DNA of 64,000 nt from contig NZ_CP116346.1 in assembly GCF_030254645.1 (NCBI RefSeq), positions 4,257,001 through 4,321,000 of the forward strand, in the 5' to 3' direction. Positions 44,606-55,784 of this stretch are shown here, piece after piece; position 1 is the stretch's first letter, and every line of letters starts with the position of its first letter. The translations under genes and the position numbers were made by a program. This DNA is from Paucibacter sediminis (GTDB lineage: Bacteria > Pseudomonadota > Gammaproteobacteria > Burkholderiales > Burkholderiaceae_C). A model generated the notes under the pieces. The model saw only the letters and a program-made list of their open reading frames with translations, was not told the origin of the DNA and ran no database searches.

Positions 44606-45871
44606 ATGAACCATTCTTCTCCTGCTTGGCGCGGCAGCATGCTGCTGTGCCTGGCCCTGCTGTGGGCACCCACGGCTTGGGCGCGGGAGCTGCAGGTGGT
44701 CGATGCCGGCAGCGGCCTGCCGATCGCCGCGGCCACGCTGGTGGCGGGCGGCGCGCAGACGCTCAGCGATGCGTCCGGGCGCGCCGAGCTTGCCGAGACG
44801 GCGGGCAGCAGCGTGTCGGCCCGCGCGCCGGGCTACCAGCGCCGCACGCTGGCACTCGCCGGCAGCGGCCCCTTGCGCATCGCCCTGCAGCCCATCCAGC
44901 CCAAGGCCCTCTATCTGTCGGCCTATGGCATCGGCAACGCGCTGTTGCGCGCCGACGCCTTGCAGCTGATCGAGCGCACCGAGCTGAATGCCCTGGTGAT
45001 CGACATCAAGGGCGATCGCGGCATCGTGCCCTACCGCAGCGCGGCGGTGGCCGCGGCGGGCCTGGCGCAGCCTATCGTCACGGTGGCCGACATGCCCGCG
45101 CTGATGGCCGAGCTGAAGGGCCGGGGGCTGTACCTGATCGCGCGCATCGTGGTGTTCAAGGACGAGCCGCTGGCCCAGGCCCAGCCCCGCTGGGCCGTGC
45201 ACGACGCGCGCGGCCAGCTCTGGCAGGACCGCGAGGAACTGGCCTGGATCGACCCCTTCGAACGCGCGGCCTGGGAGCGCAGCCTGGCCCTGGCCGAGGA
45301 AGCGGCGGCGCTGGGCTTCGACGAGCTGCAGTTCGACTACCTGCGTTTTCCGGATCAGGCCGGCCTGCGCTTCGGCCAGCCCAATACCGAGGCCGGCCGG
45401 GTGGCCGCCATCGTCGCCTTTCTCGACGCCGCCCGCCGGCGCGTGGCGCGCTACAACGTCTTCATCGCCGCCGACATCTTCGGTTACGTGGTCTGGAACA
45501 GCGACGACACCCAGATCGGCCAGCAGCTCGAGAGCCTGGCCGGCCATGTGCACCTGTTCTCGCCCATGCTCTATCCCTCGGGCTTCGCCTTCGGCATTCC
45601 CGGCCATCGCGAGCCGATGAAGGCGCCCTACGAGTTGGTGGCGCATTCGCTGCAGCGCGCCGGCGAGCGCACCGGCCGCGGCCCGCCGCTGTACCGGCCC
45701 TGGTTGCAGGCCTTTGCCGACTATGCCTTCGACCACCAGGCCTTCGGCGCCACCGAGATCCGCGCCCAGATCGACGCGGCCGAGGCCCAGGGCGCGCAGG
45801 GCTGGATGCTGTGGAACCCGCGCAACCGCTACGAGGCCGCGGGCCTCAAGGACAAAGAACAGCCGCGCTGA
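44606..45871 (+). CDS. Exported DUF4015 glycoside-hydrolase-like protein
   Basis: A 421-residue protein with a signal peptide (cleavage after PTAWA, about residue 26), a carboxypeptidase-regulatory-like beta domain (residues 30-95: [16 protein letters not shown] ... [14 protein letters not shown]), and a TIM-barrel DUF4015 domain ([73 protein letters not shown] by landmarks). DUF4015 is related to glycosidase barrels; Asp/Glu residues at strand ends are present. Substrate unknown. CGGAGG precedes the start. Confidence 0.87.
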   Translation: MNHSSPAWRGSMLLCLALLWAPTAWARELQVVDAGSGLPIAAATLVAGGAQTLSDASGRAELAETAGSSVSARAPGYQRRTLALAGSGPLRIALQPIQPKALYLSAYGIGNALLRADALQLIERTELNALVIDIKGDRGIVPYRSAAVAAAGLAQPIVTVADMPALMAELKGRGLYLIARIVVFKDEPLAQAQPRWAVHDARGQLWQDREELAWIDPFERAAWERSLALAEEAAALGFDELQFDYLRFPDQAGLRFGQPNTEAGRVAAIVAFLDAARRRVARYNVFIAADIFGYVVWNSDDTQIGQQLESLAGHVHLFSPMLYPSGFAFGIPGHREPMKAPYELVAHSLQRAGERTGRGPPLYRPWLQAFADYAFDHQAFGATEIRAQIDAAEAQGAQGWMLWNPRNRYEAAGLKDKEQPR

Positions 45872-45877
45872 CGCGGC

Positions 45878-46939
45878 TCAGGGGCCGCGCGGCGCCAGGA
45901 ACAGGGCCTGCGCATCCATCGAGCTGCGCTTGCCCACCGCCGGCAGATCGGAGTGCAACCAGGCCTGCGCGGCACGGCGCCCCAACTCGAACAGCTGGCG
46001 CAGCAGGCGCGGGTCGGTGTTGAGCTTGCTGGAGGCGTCGAAGGGCGCCAGCCCCGGCTCATCGGCAATGCGGTGCATGCGCAGGGCCTTGTAGCGCGTC
46101 GGATCCACGCGCTGGTCGGCCAGCAGCTTCTGCACGAAGGCGATGGCGCGCAACTCGGCCACCAGGCTGGCGTTGAAGGTGATCTCGTTGACGCGGTCGT
46201 TGATCTCGACCGCCGTCTGCGGGATGCCGTCATGTTCGCGCGGGTTGATCTGCACCAGCAGCACATCGTCGCTCGCGGTGCCATAGATCAGCGGCCAGAG
46301 CGCCGGATTGCCGGAGAAGCCGCCGTCCCAGAAGGCCTCGCCGTCGATCACCACCGTCTGTGCGCTCTGCGGCAGGCAGGCCGAGGCGAGCAAGGCATCG
46401 ATGCTCAGCTCCGTGCCGCTGAAGACATGCGGCTGGCCGCTGCGCACCGAGGTGGCAGCCACGAAGACCTTCAGCGGGCCATGGCGCAAGGCATCCTCGT
46501 CCACATGGGCGGCGACGATGTCGCGCAGCGGGTCGAGCTTGAAGGGGTTGAGCTGGGCCGGGCTCCAGAGCTTGAGCCAGTTGTCCCACAGCGCATAGCC
46601 GGGCCACTGGTCGCGGTTGAAGGCCCAGGCCGGCAAGCTGGGGCCGGGCGGCGCCCAGCAGCCCGCCACGCCACCGATGGCCTGCCAGAACTTCGCCAAT
46701 GCGGCGCGCGCGCCCGCCGCCTCGCCGCGGGCCCAGCCGCTGGCCAGCACGGCGGCATTCATCGCGCCGGCACTGGTGCCCGAGATGCCATCGATCGCTA
46801 GCCGACCATCTTCCAGCAACGCGTCCAGCACGCCCCAGGTGAAGGCGCCATGCGAGCCGCCGCCCTGCAGGGCGAGGTCGATGGCGGGGCGGGCCTGCGG
46901 CGCGGCGCGGGAGCGTGAGGGGCGGGAGCTGGTGGGCAT
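45878..46939 (-). CDS. Patatin-like phospholipase
   Basis: A 353-residue lipid acyl hydrolase. Residues near 25 carry LALQGGGSHGAFTWGVLDALL, with the Gly-rich oxyanion loop. The catalytic Ser is in GISGTSAGAMNAAV (G-x-S-x-G), and the Asp of the dyad in FWDGGFSGNPAL (D-G-G). No signal peptide. ATG at 46939. The gene converges on the DUF4015 gene, with six bases between stops. Members act in membrane lipid turnover, sometimes as effectors. Confidence 0.9.
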   Translation of the reverse strand: MPTSSRPSRSRAAPQARPAIDLALQGGGSHGAFTWGVLDALLEDGRLAIDGISGTSAGAMNAAVLASGWARGEAAGARAALAKFWQAIGGVAGCWAPPGPSLPAWAFNRDQWPGYALWDNWLKLWSPAQLNPFKLDPLRDIVAAHVDEDALRHGPLKVFVAATSVRSGQPHVFSGTELSIDALLASACLPQSAQTVVIDGEAFWDGGFSGNPALWPLIYGTASDDVLLVQINPREHDGIPQTAVEINDRVNEITFNASLVAELRAIAFVQKLLADQRVDPTRYKALRMHRIADEPGLAPFDASSKLNTDPRLLRQLFELGRRAAQAWLHSDLPAVGKRSSMDAQALFLAPRGP

Positions 46940-47119
46940 GGCATGCAGCGTTGGGCGGTCGCGGGGGCCGGAGCGGGCATTGTGCCGGCCCGGCGCCGGC
47001 AGCGCTGGCACGGCAGAGCCAGCACTTGGTCACGGATTCGGCGTGAATGCGTGCCTCGGGCCGGCTGGTAGCCGTGAATACATGCCAATATCAAAACATT
47101 CTGTTACGACACGTCGTTC

Positions 47120-48030
47120 ATGCCCCGGTGTCTGAGCATCTTGTGGCGCCTTGGGCACAAGGCGATACGCGGCGCTGCCCTGCTCGGGGCTGCGTTGGCG
47201 CTGGCGAGCCCGGCCGCCGCCGCGCCGCTCGAGCGCCTGGTCTGGGCCGGCGCGCCCTACGCGCCCATGGCGATCCGCGAGGGGCCACTGCGCCTGCGCG
47301 GCTATGTGGACCGCATGGTCGCCGAGGTGCTGCAGCCCGGCCTGCCGCAGTACCGGCACGAGACCCTCGACGCCTCGCCGATGCGGCTCGATCGCGAGCT
47401 GCAGGGGCCCGAACAGGCGGTCTGCAGCCCGGCCTTCAGCCGCACGCCCAGCCGCATGCAGCGCTATGCCTTCACCGAGGCGATCTTTCGCTTCCTGCCA
47501 ACGGGCGTGGTGTTGAGGAAGACGGATGCACGCGCTCCGGTCACCGCGGGCGAGCGTGCCACCCTGTCGCTGCGGGAACTGCTCGTGCGCAAGGTGCAGA
47601 TGGGCTTGGTCGGCTACCGGGCTCACGGGCCGGCGGTGGATGCGCTGCTGAGCGACCATGTGGCACAGGTGCGGCGCTTCATTCTCGGCACCTCCAACCA
47701 GTCGGTGCTGGCCATGCTGGCGCGCAGCCATGCCTTGGACGCGGTGTTGGTGTACGAGTTCGAGCTGAGCTACTTCAACAGCCTGCATCCCGAACTCGGC
47801 CGCACGCTGGGCTGGTGGCCATTGACCGAACTCAGCGACACGCAGCTCTCCTACATCGCCTGCTCGAACAATCCGGCCGGCCGGCGCGCCGCCGCCGCCA
47901 TCGATGCCCTGCTGACCCAGCCCGGCGTTCGGGAGCGCATCCAGGCGCTCTACGAAGAGTGGCTCAATGCCGACAGCCAGCAGCAGCTGCGCGCGCTGCG
48001 CGGCCGCATGGGTGCGAGGTACTGGCAGGA

Positions 48031-48034
<4 letters not shown>
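47120..48034 (+). CDS. TIGR02285-like periplasmic solute-binding-type protein
   Basis: A 304-residue exported protein with a signal peptide (cleavage after SPAAA, about residue 34) and a type-2 periplasmic-binding-like fold of the TIGR02285 kind. It has RLVWAGAPYAPMAIREGPLRLRGYVDRM near the N-terminus, AVCSPAFSRTPSRMQRYAFTEAI (by landmarks) and SYIACSNNPAGRRAAAAID near the C-terminus. Its stop overlaps the start of the diguanylate cyclase gene (ATGA), so it is likely the periplasmic input for that enzyme. Ligand unknown. Confidence 0.82.
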
Positions 48035-49878
<1,844 letters not shown>

Positions 49879-49999
49879 GCAAAACGCCTGCTTACACCTG
49901 CAACACGCCGCTTCCGGCGCCAGCGCCCCGGCTCGGATCAAATTCGAAAGCTAGCCAGGAACTCGTCCAGGGAGTTCCACTTTCCAGGAGATCCACACC

Positions 50000-51217
50000 A
50001 TGAACATCGCAAAAAATACGCCCCTCGCATCCCGTCTGGCCGCTGCCGCGCTGGCAGTCATCCTCGGCGCCTGCGGCGGTGGCGGTGGCGACGCCGGCAC
50101 CAGCCCGCCACCCGCCTCCACCATGGGCAGCCTGCGCGTGGCGCTGACCGATGCACCCAGCTGTGGCTACGAGCATGTCTTCGTGTCGGTGCAGAAGGTG
50201 CGCGTGCACCAGAGCAGCAACGCCGCCGACGGCGACGCGGGTTGGTCGGAGCTGGTGCTGGCACCGGCCAAGCGTGTCGACCTGCTGACGCTCACCAACG
50301 GCGTGCTGAGCGAACTCGGCCAGACCGCCCTGCCCGCCGGCAAGTACACCCAGCTGCGTCTGGTGCTGGCGGCCAATGATGGCGCCAACCCGATGGCCAA
50401 CGCCGTCACGCCCAGCGGTGGCCAGGAGGTCGCGCTCAGCACGCCCAGCGCGCTGCAGAGCGGGCTGAAGCTGAATGCCAATATCGACGTGGCCGCCGAT
50501 CAGGTGGCCGACATGGTGCTGGACTTCGACGCCTGCCGGTCGGTGGTGCGCCTAGGCAACTCGGGCGGCTACAACCTCAAGCCGGTGGTGGCGGTGCTGC
50601 CGCGGGTGAGCGATGCGGCCCAGCGCGTGATCGGCTATGTGGTGCCGGCGCTGGCCGCTGGCACCCAGGTCTCGGCCCAGCTCAACGGCGTGCCGGTCAA
50701 GTCCACGGTGCCGGACGCCAGCGGCAAGTTCGTGCTGGCGCCCCTGCCGGTGGGCAGCTACGACGTGGTGATTCAGAGCAGCGGCCGGGCCACCGCCACG
50801 GTGACGGGCGTGCCGGTGAGCAGCACCGCGAACACCACGCTCAACGCCGCCAGCGCGCCGATCGACCCGCCGCTGTCGGGCCAGCATCTGGCCAGCGGCA
50901 CGGTGACCCTGAACCCTGCGGTGAGCCCGATCGACGCCATGGTGGTGGCGCGCAAGACCTACACCGGCGGCCCCACCGTCGAGGTGGCTGCGATGCCAGT
51001 GGACGGCCTGACGGGCTCCTTCGCCTTGACTCTGCCGAGCGCGGCGCCGGTCAAGACCGCCTACCTGGCCAACGCCACGGCACTGAGCTTCCAGGCCGAC
51101 ACCGCTACGCCGACCGGCAAGTACAGCCTGGTGGCCAGCACGGCCAGCCTCAGCAAGACCTTGCTCATCGATGTCAGCAACAGCGATGCGCTGGCGCTGA
51201 GCCTGACGCTGCCCTGA
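50000..51217 (+). CDS. DUF4382 lipoprotein
   Basis: A 405-residue lipoprotein with a signal peptide and lipobox (LGAC, Cys about residue 25), then a Gly-run and the DUF4382 domain (GSLRVALTDAPSCGYEHVFVSVQKVRVHQ, LPAGKYTQLRLVL by landmarks). The second half repeats beta-sandwich strands, perhaps carboxypeptidase-regulatory-like (VAPLPVGSYDVVIQSSGRATATV pattern). DUF4382 proteins are common outer-membrane or secreted lipoproteins in Burkholderiales with unknown function. CCAGGAG lies about 10 bases before the ATG. Confidence 0.87.
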   Translation: MNIAKNTPLASRLAAAALAVILGACGGGGGDAGTSPPPASTMGSLRVALTDAPSCGYEHVFVSVQKVRVHQSSNAADGDAGWSELVLAPAKRVDLLTLTNGVLSELGQTALPAGKYTQLRLVLAANDGANPMANAVTPSGGQEVALSTPSALQSGLKLNANIDVAADQVADMVLDFDACRSVVRLGNSGGYNLKPVVAVLPRVSDAAQRVIGYVVPALAAGTQVSAQLNGVPVKSTVPDASGKFVLAPLPVGSYDVVIQSSGRATATVTGVPVSSTANTTLNAASAPIDPPLSGQHLASGTVTLNPAVSPIDAMVVARKTYTGGPTVEVAAMPVDGLTGSFALTLPSAAPVKTAYLANATALSFQADTATPTGKYSLVASTASLSKTLLIDVSNSDALALSLTLP

Positions 51218-51246
51218 GGCACAGCCAGGCCGCGCTGCCTGCCGAC

Positions 51247-52257
51247 TTACTTCCTGGCGCGCAGCCTGCCCAGCTCGGCCTGGGTCTCGTTCCAGAGATC
51301 CATGCCGACGTTGGCGGCAATGCTGGCGTTCACGCGCGTCAGGCGGTCGCGCATGCGGCCGGCCTCGGCGGGGCTCAGCTCGTTGATCTGCATGCCCTTG
51401 GCCTTGAGGTCGGTGAGCGCCTTGGCGGCCTCGTCGCGCGTGTCCTTGCGTTCGAACTCGCGCGCGGCGACGGCGGCCTTCTGAAGCGCCGCGCGCTCGT
51501 CCTTGCTGAGGCCGTCCCAGTACTTCTTGCTCACCAGCACGATCCAGGGGCTGTAGACATGGTTGGTGACGGTGAGGTACTTCTGCACCTCGTAGAACTT
51601 ACTCGAGAGAATCGTGTTGTAGGGGTTCTCCTGCCCGTCCACCGCCTTGGTCTCGAGCGCGCTGAACAGCTCCGAGAAGGGCAAGGGCACGGCATTCGCG
51701 CCCAGGCTCTTGAAGCTGTCGAGGAAGACGTTGTTCTGCATCACGCGCAGCTTGATGCCGTCCAGATCCTCCAGCCTGGCCACCGCGCGCTTGTTGTTGG
51801 TGAGGTTGCGGAAGCCGTTCTCCCAGTACACCAGGCCCACCAGGCCTTTCTCTTCCAGCTTGGCCTTGACCTTCTCGCCGATCGGCCCGTCCAGCAAGGC
51901 GTCGGCTTCCTTGGCGTTGTTGATCAGGAAGGGCGTGTCCCACAGCGCCATCTCCTTGACGATGCCCACTAGGGTGGCGGTGGAACCCACCATCATTTCC
52001 TGCGCACCGCCGATCAAGGCCTGCTGCATCTGCGTGTCGGGGCCCAGCGCCGCGCCGCCGATGGCGCGCAGCTTCATCTTGCCGCCCGAGGCCGCGGCGA
52101 GCTGCTCGGCAAAGAGCTTGACCGCCCTGCCCTGGTTGCTGGCCTCGGCCAGGCCGTAGCCAAAGCGGATCAGGCGCGGTTTGATGTCCTGCGCCATGGC
52201 GCTGCCGGCGGCCAGGGCCAGCGCGGTGACGAGGATTCTGCGGGTCAGCTTGGTCAT
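51247..52257 (-). CDS. dctP: TRAP transporter solute-binding protein DctP-type
   Basis: A 336-residue periplasmic binding protein. It has a signal peptide (cleavage after GSAMA) and DctP-family landmarks: RFGYGLAEASNQGRAVKLFAEQL, GTSTATL-like MMVGSTATLVGIVKEMALWDTPFLI, and KLRVMQNNVFLDSFKSLGANAVPLPFSELFSALETKAVDGQENPY, with the conserved ligand Arg (LRVMQN) and the Asn in GQENP. It is the last gene of the gntK-dctQ-dctM-dctP unit. The transported sugar acid is probably gluconate or a related acid, inferred from gntK. Confidence 0.92.
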   Translation of the reverse strand: MTKLTRRILVTALALAAGSAMAQDIKPRLIRFGYGLAEASNQGRAVKLFAEQLAAASGGKMKLRAIGGAALGPDTQMQQALIGGAQEMMVGSTATLVGIVKEMALWDTPFLINNAKEADALLDGPIGEKVKAKLEEKGLVGLVYWENGFRNLTNNKRAVARLEDLDGIKLRVMQNNVFLDSFKSLGANAVPLPFSELFSALETKAVDGQENPYNTILSSKFYEVQKYLTVTNHVYSPWIVLVSKKYWDGLSKDERAALQKAAVAAREFERKDTRDEAAKALTDLKAKGMQINELSPAEAGRMRDRLTRVNASIAANVGMDLWNETQAELGRLRARK

Positions 52258-52282
52258 GAACGGGGTCTCCTTGAGCATGGGT

Positions 52283-53590
52283 TCAGCGCATCCACGCCAC
52301 CGGCGCGATGACGATTTGCGGGAACAGGGTGAACAGGGTCAGTATCAGCACATAGGTGATGAGGAAGGGGTTCACACCCTTGATGACCTGGTGCATGGAC
52401 AGACGGCCCACGCCGGCCACCACATTCAGCACCGTGCCCACCGGCGGGGTGATCAGGCCGATGGCGCCGTTGAGCACGAACATCAGGCCGAAGTAGACCG
52501 GGTCGATGCCGGCCTTCACCGCGATCGGCAGCATCACCGGCGCGAAGATCAGGATGGTGGGCGTGAGGTCCAGCGCCGTGCCTATCACCACCAGGGCGAT
52601 CATCATCACCGCCATCAAGAGGCGCGGCGACTCCACCAGCGCGCCCAGCCAGCCGGTCAGCACGCCGGGCAGATCGGCCAGCGTGATCATGTAGCTGGCC
52701 ACCTGGGCGCCGGCGCACAGGAACATCACCACCGCGGTGGTCTTGGCGGCACGCACCAGCACCTCGTGGAAGCCGGCCAGGCTCAGCTCGCGGTGCACGA
52801 AGAAAGCCACCACCAGGGCATAGACGGCCGCCACCACGGCCGCCTCGGTGGGCGTGAACAGGCCCGACTTCATGCCGCCGATGATGATCAGCGGCATCAG
52901 CAGGGCCCAGAAGGCCTTCACGGTGGCGCGCAGGCGCTCGCGCATCGGCAGCGGCTCGCCCTGGGGCAGATCGATCTTGCGCAGCTGCAGCTTCCAGGCC
53001 ACCACCAGGCCCACGCCCATGATCAGCCCCGGCACGATGCCCGAGAGGAACAGCGCCGAGATCGAGGTGTTGGTGGTCACGCCATAGATCACGAAGGGCA
53101 TCGAGGGCGGGATGATGGGCGCGATGATGCCGCCCGAGGCGATCAGCCCGGCCGAGGTGTGCATGGGATAGCCATGGCGCTGCATCATGGGCAGCAGGAT
53201 GGTGGCCAGCGCGGCGGTGTCGGCCAGCGCCGAGCCGCTCATGCTGGCCATCAGCACCGCGGCGCCGATCGCCACGAAGCCCAGGCCGCCGCGGATATGG
53301 CCCACCCAGGCCTGCGCCATGGTGATGATGCGCCGGCTGATGCCACCGGCATTCATCAGCTCGCCGGCCAGGATGAAGAAGGGCACGGCCAGCAGCGGGA
53401 AGCTGTCCACCCCGGCCACCAGGTTCTGCGCCAGCAGCTGGGTGTCCCAGAAATCCAGCGCCCAGGCCATGCCGGCGCCGGTCAGCACGAGGGCGAAGGC
53501 CATCGGCATGCCGATGCCCATCAGCGCCAGCATGCCGACGGAGAAGATCACGAAGGCCAGCGCCTCGTTGCTCAAGCCCATGACCATCAT
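52283..53590 (-). CDS. dctM: TRAP transporter large permease DctM-type
   Basis: A 435-residue membrane protein with ~12 helices. It is the ion-coupled transporter subunit of the ion transporter superfamily. Landmarks are GMPMAFALVLTGAGMAW, FPLLAVPFFILAGELMNAGGISRRI, MSGSALADTAALATILLPMM, SGGIIAPIIPPSMPFVIYGV and NGAIGLITPPVGTVLNVVAG. The start uses the first of two ATGs, overlapping the dctQ stop (ATGA). Confidence 0.94.
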   Translation of the reverse strand: MMVMGLSNEALAFVIFSVGMLALMGIGMPMAFALVLTGAGMAWALDFWDTQLLAQNLVAGVDSFPLLAVPFFILAGELMNAGGISRRIITMAQAWVGHIRGGLGFVAIGAAVLMASMSGSALADTAALATILLPMMQRHGYPMHTSAGLIASGGIIAPIIPPSMPFVIYGVTTNTSISALFLSGIVPGLIMGVGLVVAWKLQLRKIDLPQGEPLPMRERLRATVKAFWALLMPLIIIGGMKSGLFTPTEAAVVAAVYALVVAFFVHRELSLAGFHEVLVRAAKTTAVVMFLCAGAQVASYMITLADLPGVLTGWLGALVESPRLLMAVMMIALVVIGTALDLTPTILIFAPVMLPIAVKAGIDPVYFGLMFVLNGAIGLITPPVGTVLNVVAGVGRLSMHQVIKGVNPFLITYVLILTLFTLFPQIVIAPVAWMR

Positions 53591-54093
53591 TCCACCTCCA
53601 GGTCGTGGCTAAGATCGAGCGGCGCAGCGCGCAGCAGCTGCCATAACGCCATCAGCGCGATCGCCAGCGAGCTGAGCAGGGCTGGCAGCGGCAGCAGCGC
53701 GCTGGAATAGCCCAGCACCACCGATTGGCTGTCCATGCCCACCCGCACCTGCTGCCAGGCGCCCCAGGCCACCAGGCTGGCCGCCAGCACCACGGCGGCG
53801 CGGATCACGGCGGCCATCAGCATCAGCGCGCGCGGCCGGCTGCGCAGCGGCAGCAGAAAGCTGGTGAAGGCCATGTGCTCGCCGCGCGGATAGGCGGCAG
53901 TGGCGCCGATGAAGACCATCCAGACAAAGAGCAGGCGCGAGAGCTCTTCGCTCGCCGCCACGCCGCTGCCGAAGCCGTAGCGCAACACCACGTTGACAAA
54001 GACGGCGGCGGCCATCACCGCCAGGCAGGCGGCCATCGCGCCCTCGCTGAGGCGCAGCCAGAGTGGCCTGCCGGAACTGCTGTTGCTGGTCAC
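53587..54093 (-). CDS. dctQ: TRAP transporter small permease DctQ-type
   Basis: A 168-residue membrane protein with four helices: LSEGAMAACLAVMAAAVFVNVVLRY, ELSRLLFVWMVFIGATAAYPRGEH, ALMLMAAVIRAAVVLAASLVAW and ALLPLPALLSSLAIALMALW. The segment SEELSRLLFVWMVFIGA is the DctQ signature. The GTG start at 54093 overlaps the gntK stop (GTGA), and its own stop overlaps dctM. Confidence 0.92.
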   Translation of the reverse strand: MTSNSSSGRPLWLRLSEGAMAACLAVMAAAVFVNVVLRYGFGSGVAASEELSRLLFVWMVFIGATAAYPRGEHMAFTSFLLPLRSRPRALMLMAAVIRAAVVLAASLVAWGAWQQVRVGMDSQSVVLGYSSALLPLPALLSSLAIALMALWQLLRAAPLDLSHDLEVE

Positions 54094-54587
54094 GCTTGGC
54101 TCCTTGCCCAGCCGGCGGCCAGGTCGAGTTGTTCTTGCGGCGGCAAGGCCGCCGGGACCGTGAGGACCCTGGCCTCGCCGCTTGGCGATTCGAGGGTCTG
54201 GAACTGGCTTTGCACCAGGCTGGCGGGGAACAGATGCTGGTGCGCACGCGCGGCCACGCGCTGCAGCGCCAGCTCGGGGCTGATCTCGAGGAACACGAAG
54301 CCCAAATCCGGCCGCGCCGCGCGCAGGCGCTCGCGGTAGCTGCGTTTGAGCGCGGAGCAGCTCAGCACCACGCCCTGGGGATGGGCCTGCAGCTGCAGCG
54401 CCAGGCGCTCCAGCCAGCCATGGCGGTCGGCGTCGGTCAGCGCGCTGCCGGCCGCCATCTTGGCCACCGACGCCGCATCGTGAAAGCTGTCGCCCTCCAG
54501 AAAGGTGAAGCCCAGGGCCGCTGCCAGCCCCTGACCCAAGCTGGTCTTGCCGCAACCGGCGACACCCATGACGGTGATGGCATGCAT
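54090..54587 (-). CDS. gntK: Gluconokinase
   Basis: Phosphorylates D-gluconate to 6-phosphogluconate with ATP. The 165-residue protein has the P-loop MGVAGCGKTS at the N-terminus, LEGDSFH (substrate acid) and CSALKRSYRERLR, all typical of GntK. First gene of the unit with dctQ, dctM and dctP, which suggests uptake and phosphorylation of gluconate. A 14-bp operator lies only one base upstream of the ATG, and no ribosome site is visible, so the mRNA may be leaderless or start within the operator. Confidence 0.93.
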   Translation of the reverse strand: MHAITVMGVAGCGKTSLGQGLAAALGFTFLEGDSFHDAASVAKMAAGSALTDADRHGWLERLALQLQAHPQGVVLSCSALKRSYRERLRAARPDLGFVFLEISPELALQRVAARAHQHLFPASLVQSQFQTLESPSGEARVLTVPAALPPQEQLDLAAGWARSQA

Positions 54588-54588
54588 T

Positions 54589-54602
54589 GGACAGCGCTAT
54601 CC
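54589..54602. promoter_or_regulatory. LacI-type operator at the gntK start
   Basis: GGACAGCGCTATCC, a near-perfect palindrome with AGCGCT centre; identical to 54690-54703. It lies directly before the gntK ATG (54587). Confidence 0.75.
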
Positions 54603-54689
54603 CATTCAAGTAAAAAAACCAGGTGACCCGGCACCTGCTGCAAGCGCCCCGGCCTCGCATGGGTGAAACACCGCATGGCTCCAAGGGCA

Positions 54690-54703
54690 GGACAGCGCTA
54701 TCC
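54690..54703. promoter_or_regulatory. LacI-type operator before the regulator gene
   Basis: GGACAGCGCTATCC, identical to 54589-54602. It lies 42 bases before the regulator's ATG at 54746. The 101-base distance between the two operators would allow looping. Confidence 0.75.
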
Positions 54704-54745
54704 TAGTGCCCAAACCAGACGCACCACATCAGGGAAACTACGGCC

Positions 54746-55777
54746 ATGTCCGCGCCAACCGCACCAAAACGACGCCGCGCCACCGGCCGCACCACGCTGG
54801 CCGAGGTGGCCCAGGCAGCGGGCGTCAGCCCCATCACTGTGTCGCGTGCGCTGCGCGGCGAACGCGCGGTCGCCAGCGAGCTGGTGACCCGGGTGCGCGA
54901 GGCCGCCGAACGCCTGGGCTATGTGCCCGACCCGGCGGCGCGCGCGCTGGCCTCCTCGCGCAGCACCCAGGTGGCCGTGCTGATCCCCTTGCTCAGCAAT
55001 GCCCTGTTCGTGGACCTGCTGGACGCGGCCCAGCGCAGCCTGCTGGAGGCCGGCTACCAAAGCCTGATCGGCGTCACCCATTACCGCCCTGACGAGGAGG
55101 AGGCGCTGCTGCGCGCCTACCTGATGCACCGTCCGGCCGGCCTGATCGTGACGGGCTTCGACCGCACCGAGGCCGCCCGGCGCCTGATCGCCGACAGCGG
55201 CGTGCCCTGCGTGCATGTCATGGAAACGCATGCCGAGCCGGGGGTCTACAGCGTGGGCTTCTCGCAGTCGGACGCCGGCCGCGCGATGACGCAATGCCTG
55301 CTCGCACATGGCCGCCAGCGCATCGCCTTCGTGGCCGCCCAACTGGATCCGCGCACCCTGCAGCGCGCCAGCGGCTATCGCCAGGCCATGCAGCTGGCCG
55401 GCCGCCACGAGCCCAAGCGCGAGCTGCTCTCGCCCCGCCCCTCCTCGATGGCGCTGGGCGCCGAACTGTTCGAGCAGCTGATGCGCGAGCAGCCCGACAC
55501 CGATGCGATCTTCTTCTGCAACGACGACCTGGCCCAGGGCGCGCTGCTGGCCGCGCTGCGCCTGGGCATTGCCGTGCCCGCGCGGGTGGCGGTGGCAGGC
55601 TTCAACGACCTGACCGGCAGCGACCAGATGCTGCCGGCGCTCAGCACGGTGCGCACGCCGCGTGCCGCGATCGGCCGCGAAGCCGCACGCATGCTGCTGG
55701 GCCTGATCCGCGGCGAGCAGCCCGCCGCGCCCAGCCTGGACCTGGGCTACGAGCTGGTGCTGAGGCAAAGCCTCTAG
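54746..55777 (+). CDS. LacI-family regulator of the gluconate genes
   Basis: A 343-residue regulator. The N-terminal LacI HTH is TLAEVAQAAGVSPITVSRALRG, with hinge helix PAARALASSRSTQVAVLIP. The ligand domain follows (VTHYRPDEEEALLRAYLMHRPAGLIVTGFD, FFCNDDLAQGALLAALRLGI, VAGFNDL by landmarks). It resembles GntR of enterobacteria. Divergent from gntK, with identical operators in front of both, so it probably represses the gntK-TRAP genes and itself, with gluconate or 6-phosphogluconate as inducer (inferred). Confidence 0.92.
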   Translation: MSAPTAPKRRRATGRTTLAEVAQAAGVSPITVSRALRGERAVASELVTRVREAAERLGYVPDPAARALASSRSTQVAVLIPLLSNALFVDLLDAAQRSLLEAGYQSLIGVTHYRPDEEEALLRAYLMHRPAGLIVTGFDRTEAARRLIADSGVPCVHVMETHAEPGVYSVGFSQSDAGRAMTQCLLAHGRQRIAFVAAQLDPRTLQRASGYRQAMQLAGRHEPKRELLSPRPSSMALGAELFEQLMREQPDTDAIFFCNDDLAQGALLAALRLGIAVPARVAVAGFNDLTGSDQMLPALSTVRTPRAAIGREAARMLLGLIRGEQPAAPSLDLGYELVLRQSL

Positions 55778-55784
55778 CGCCTTC

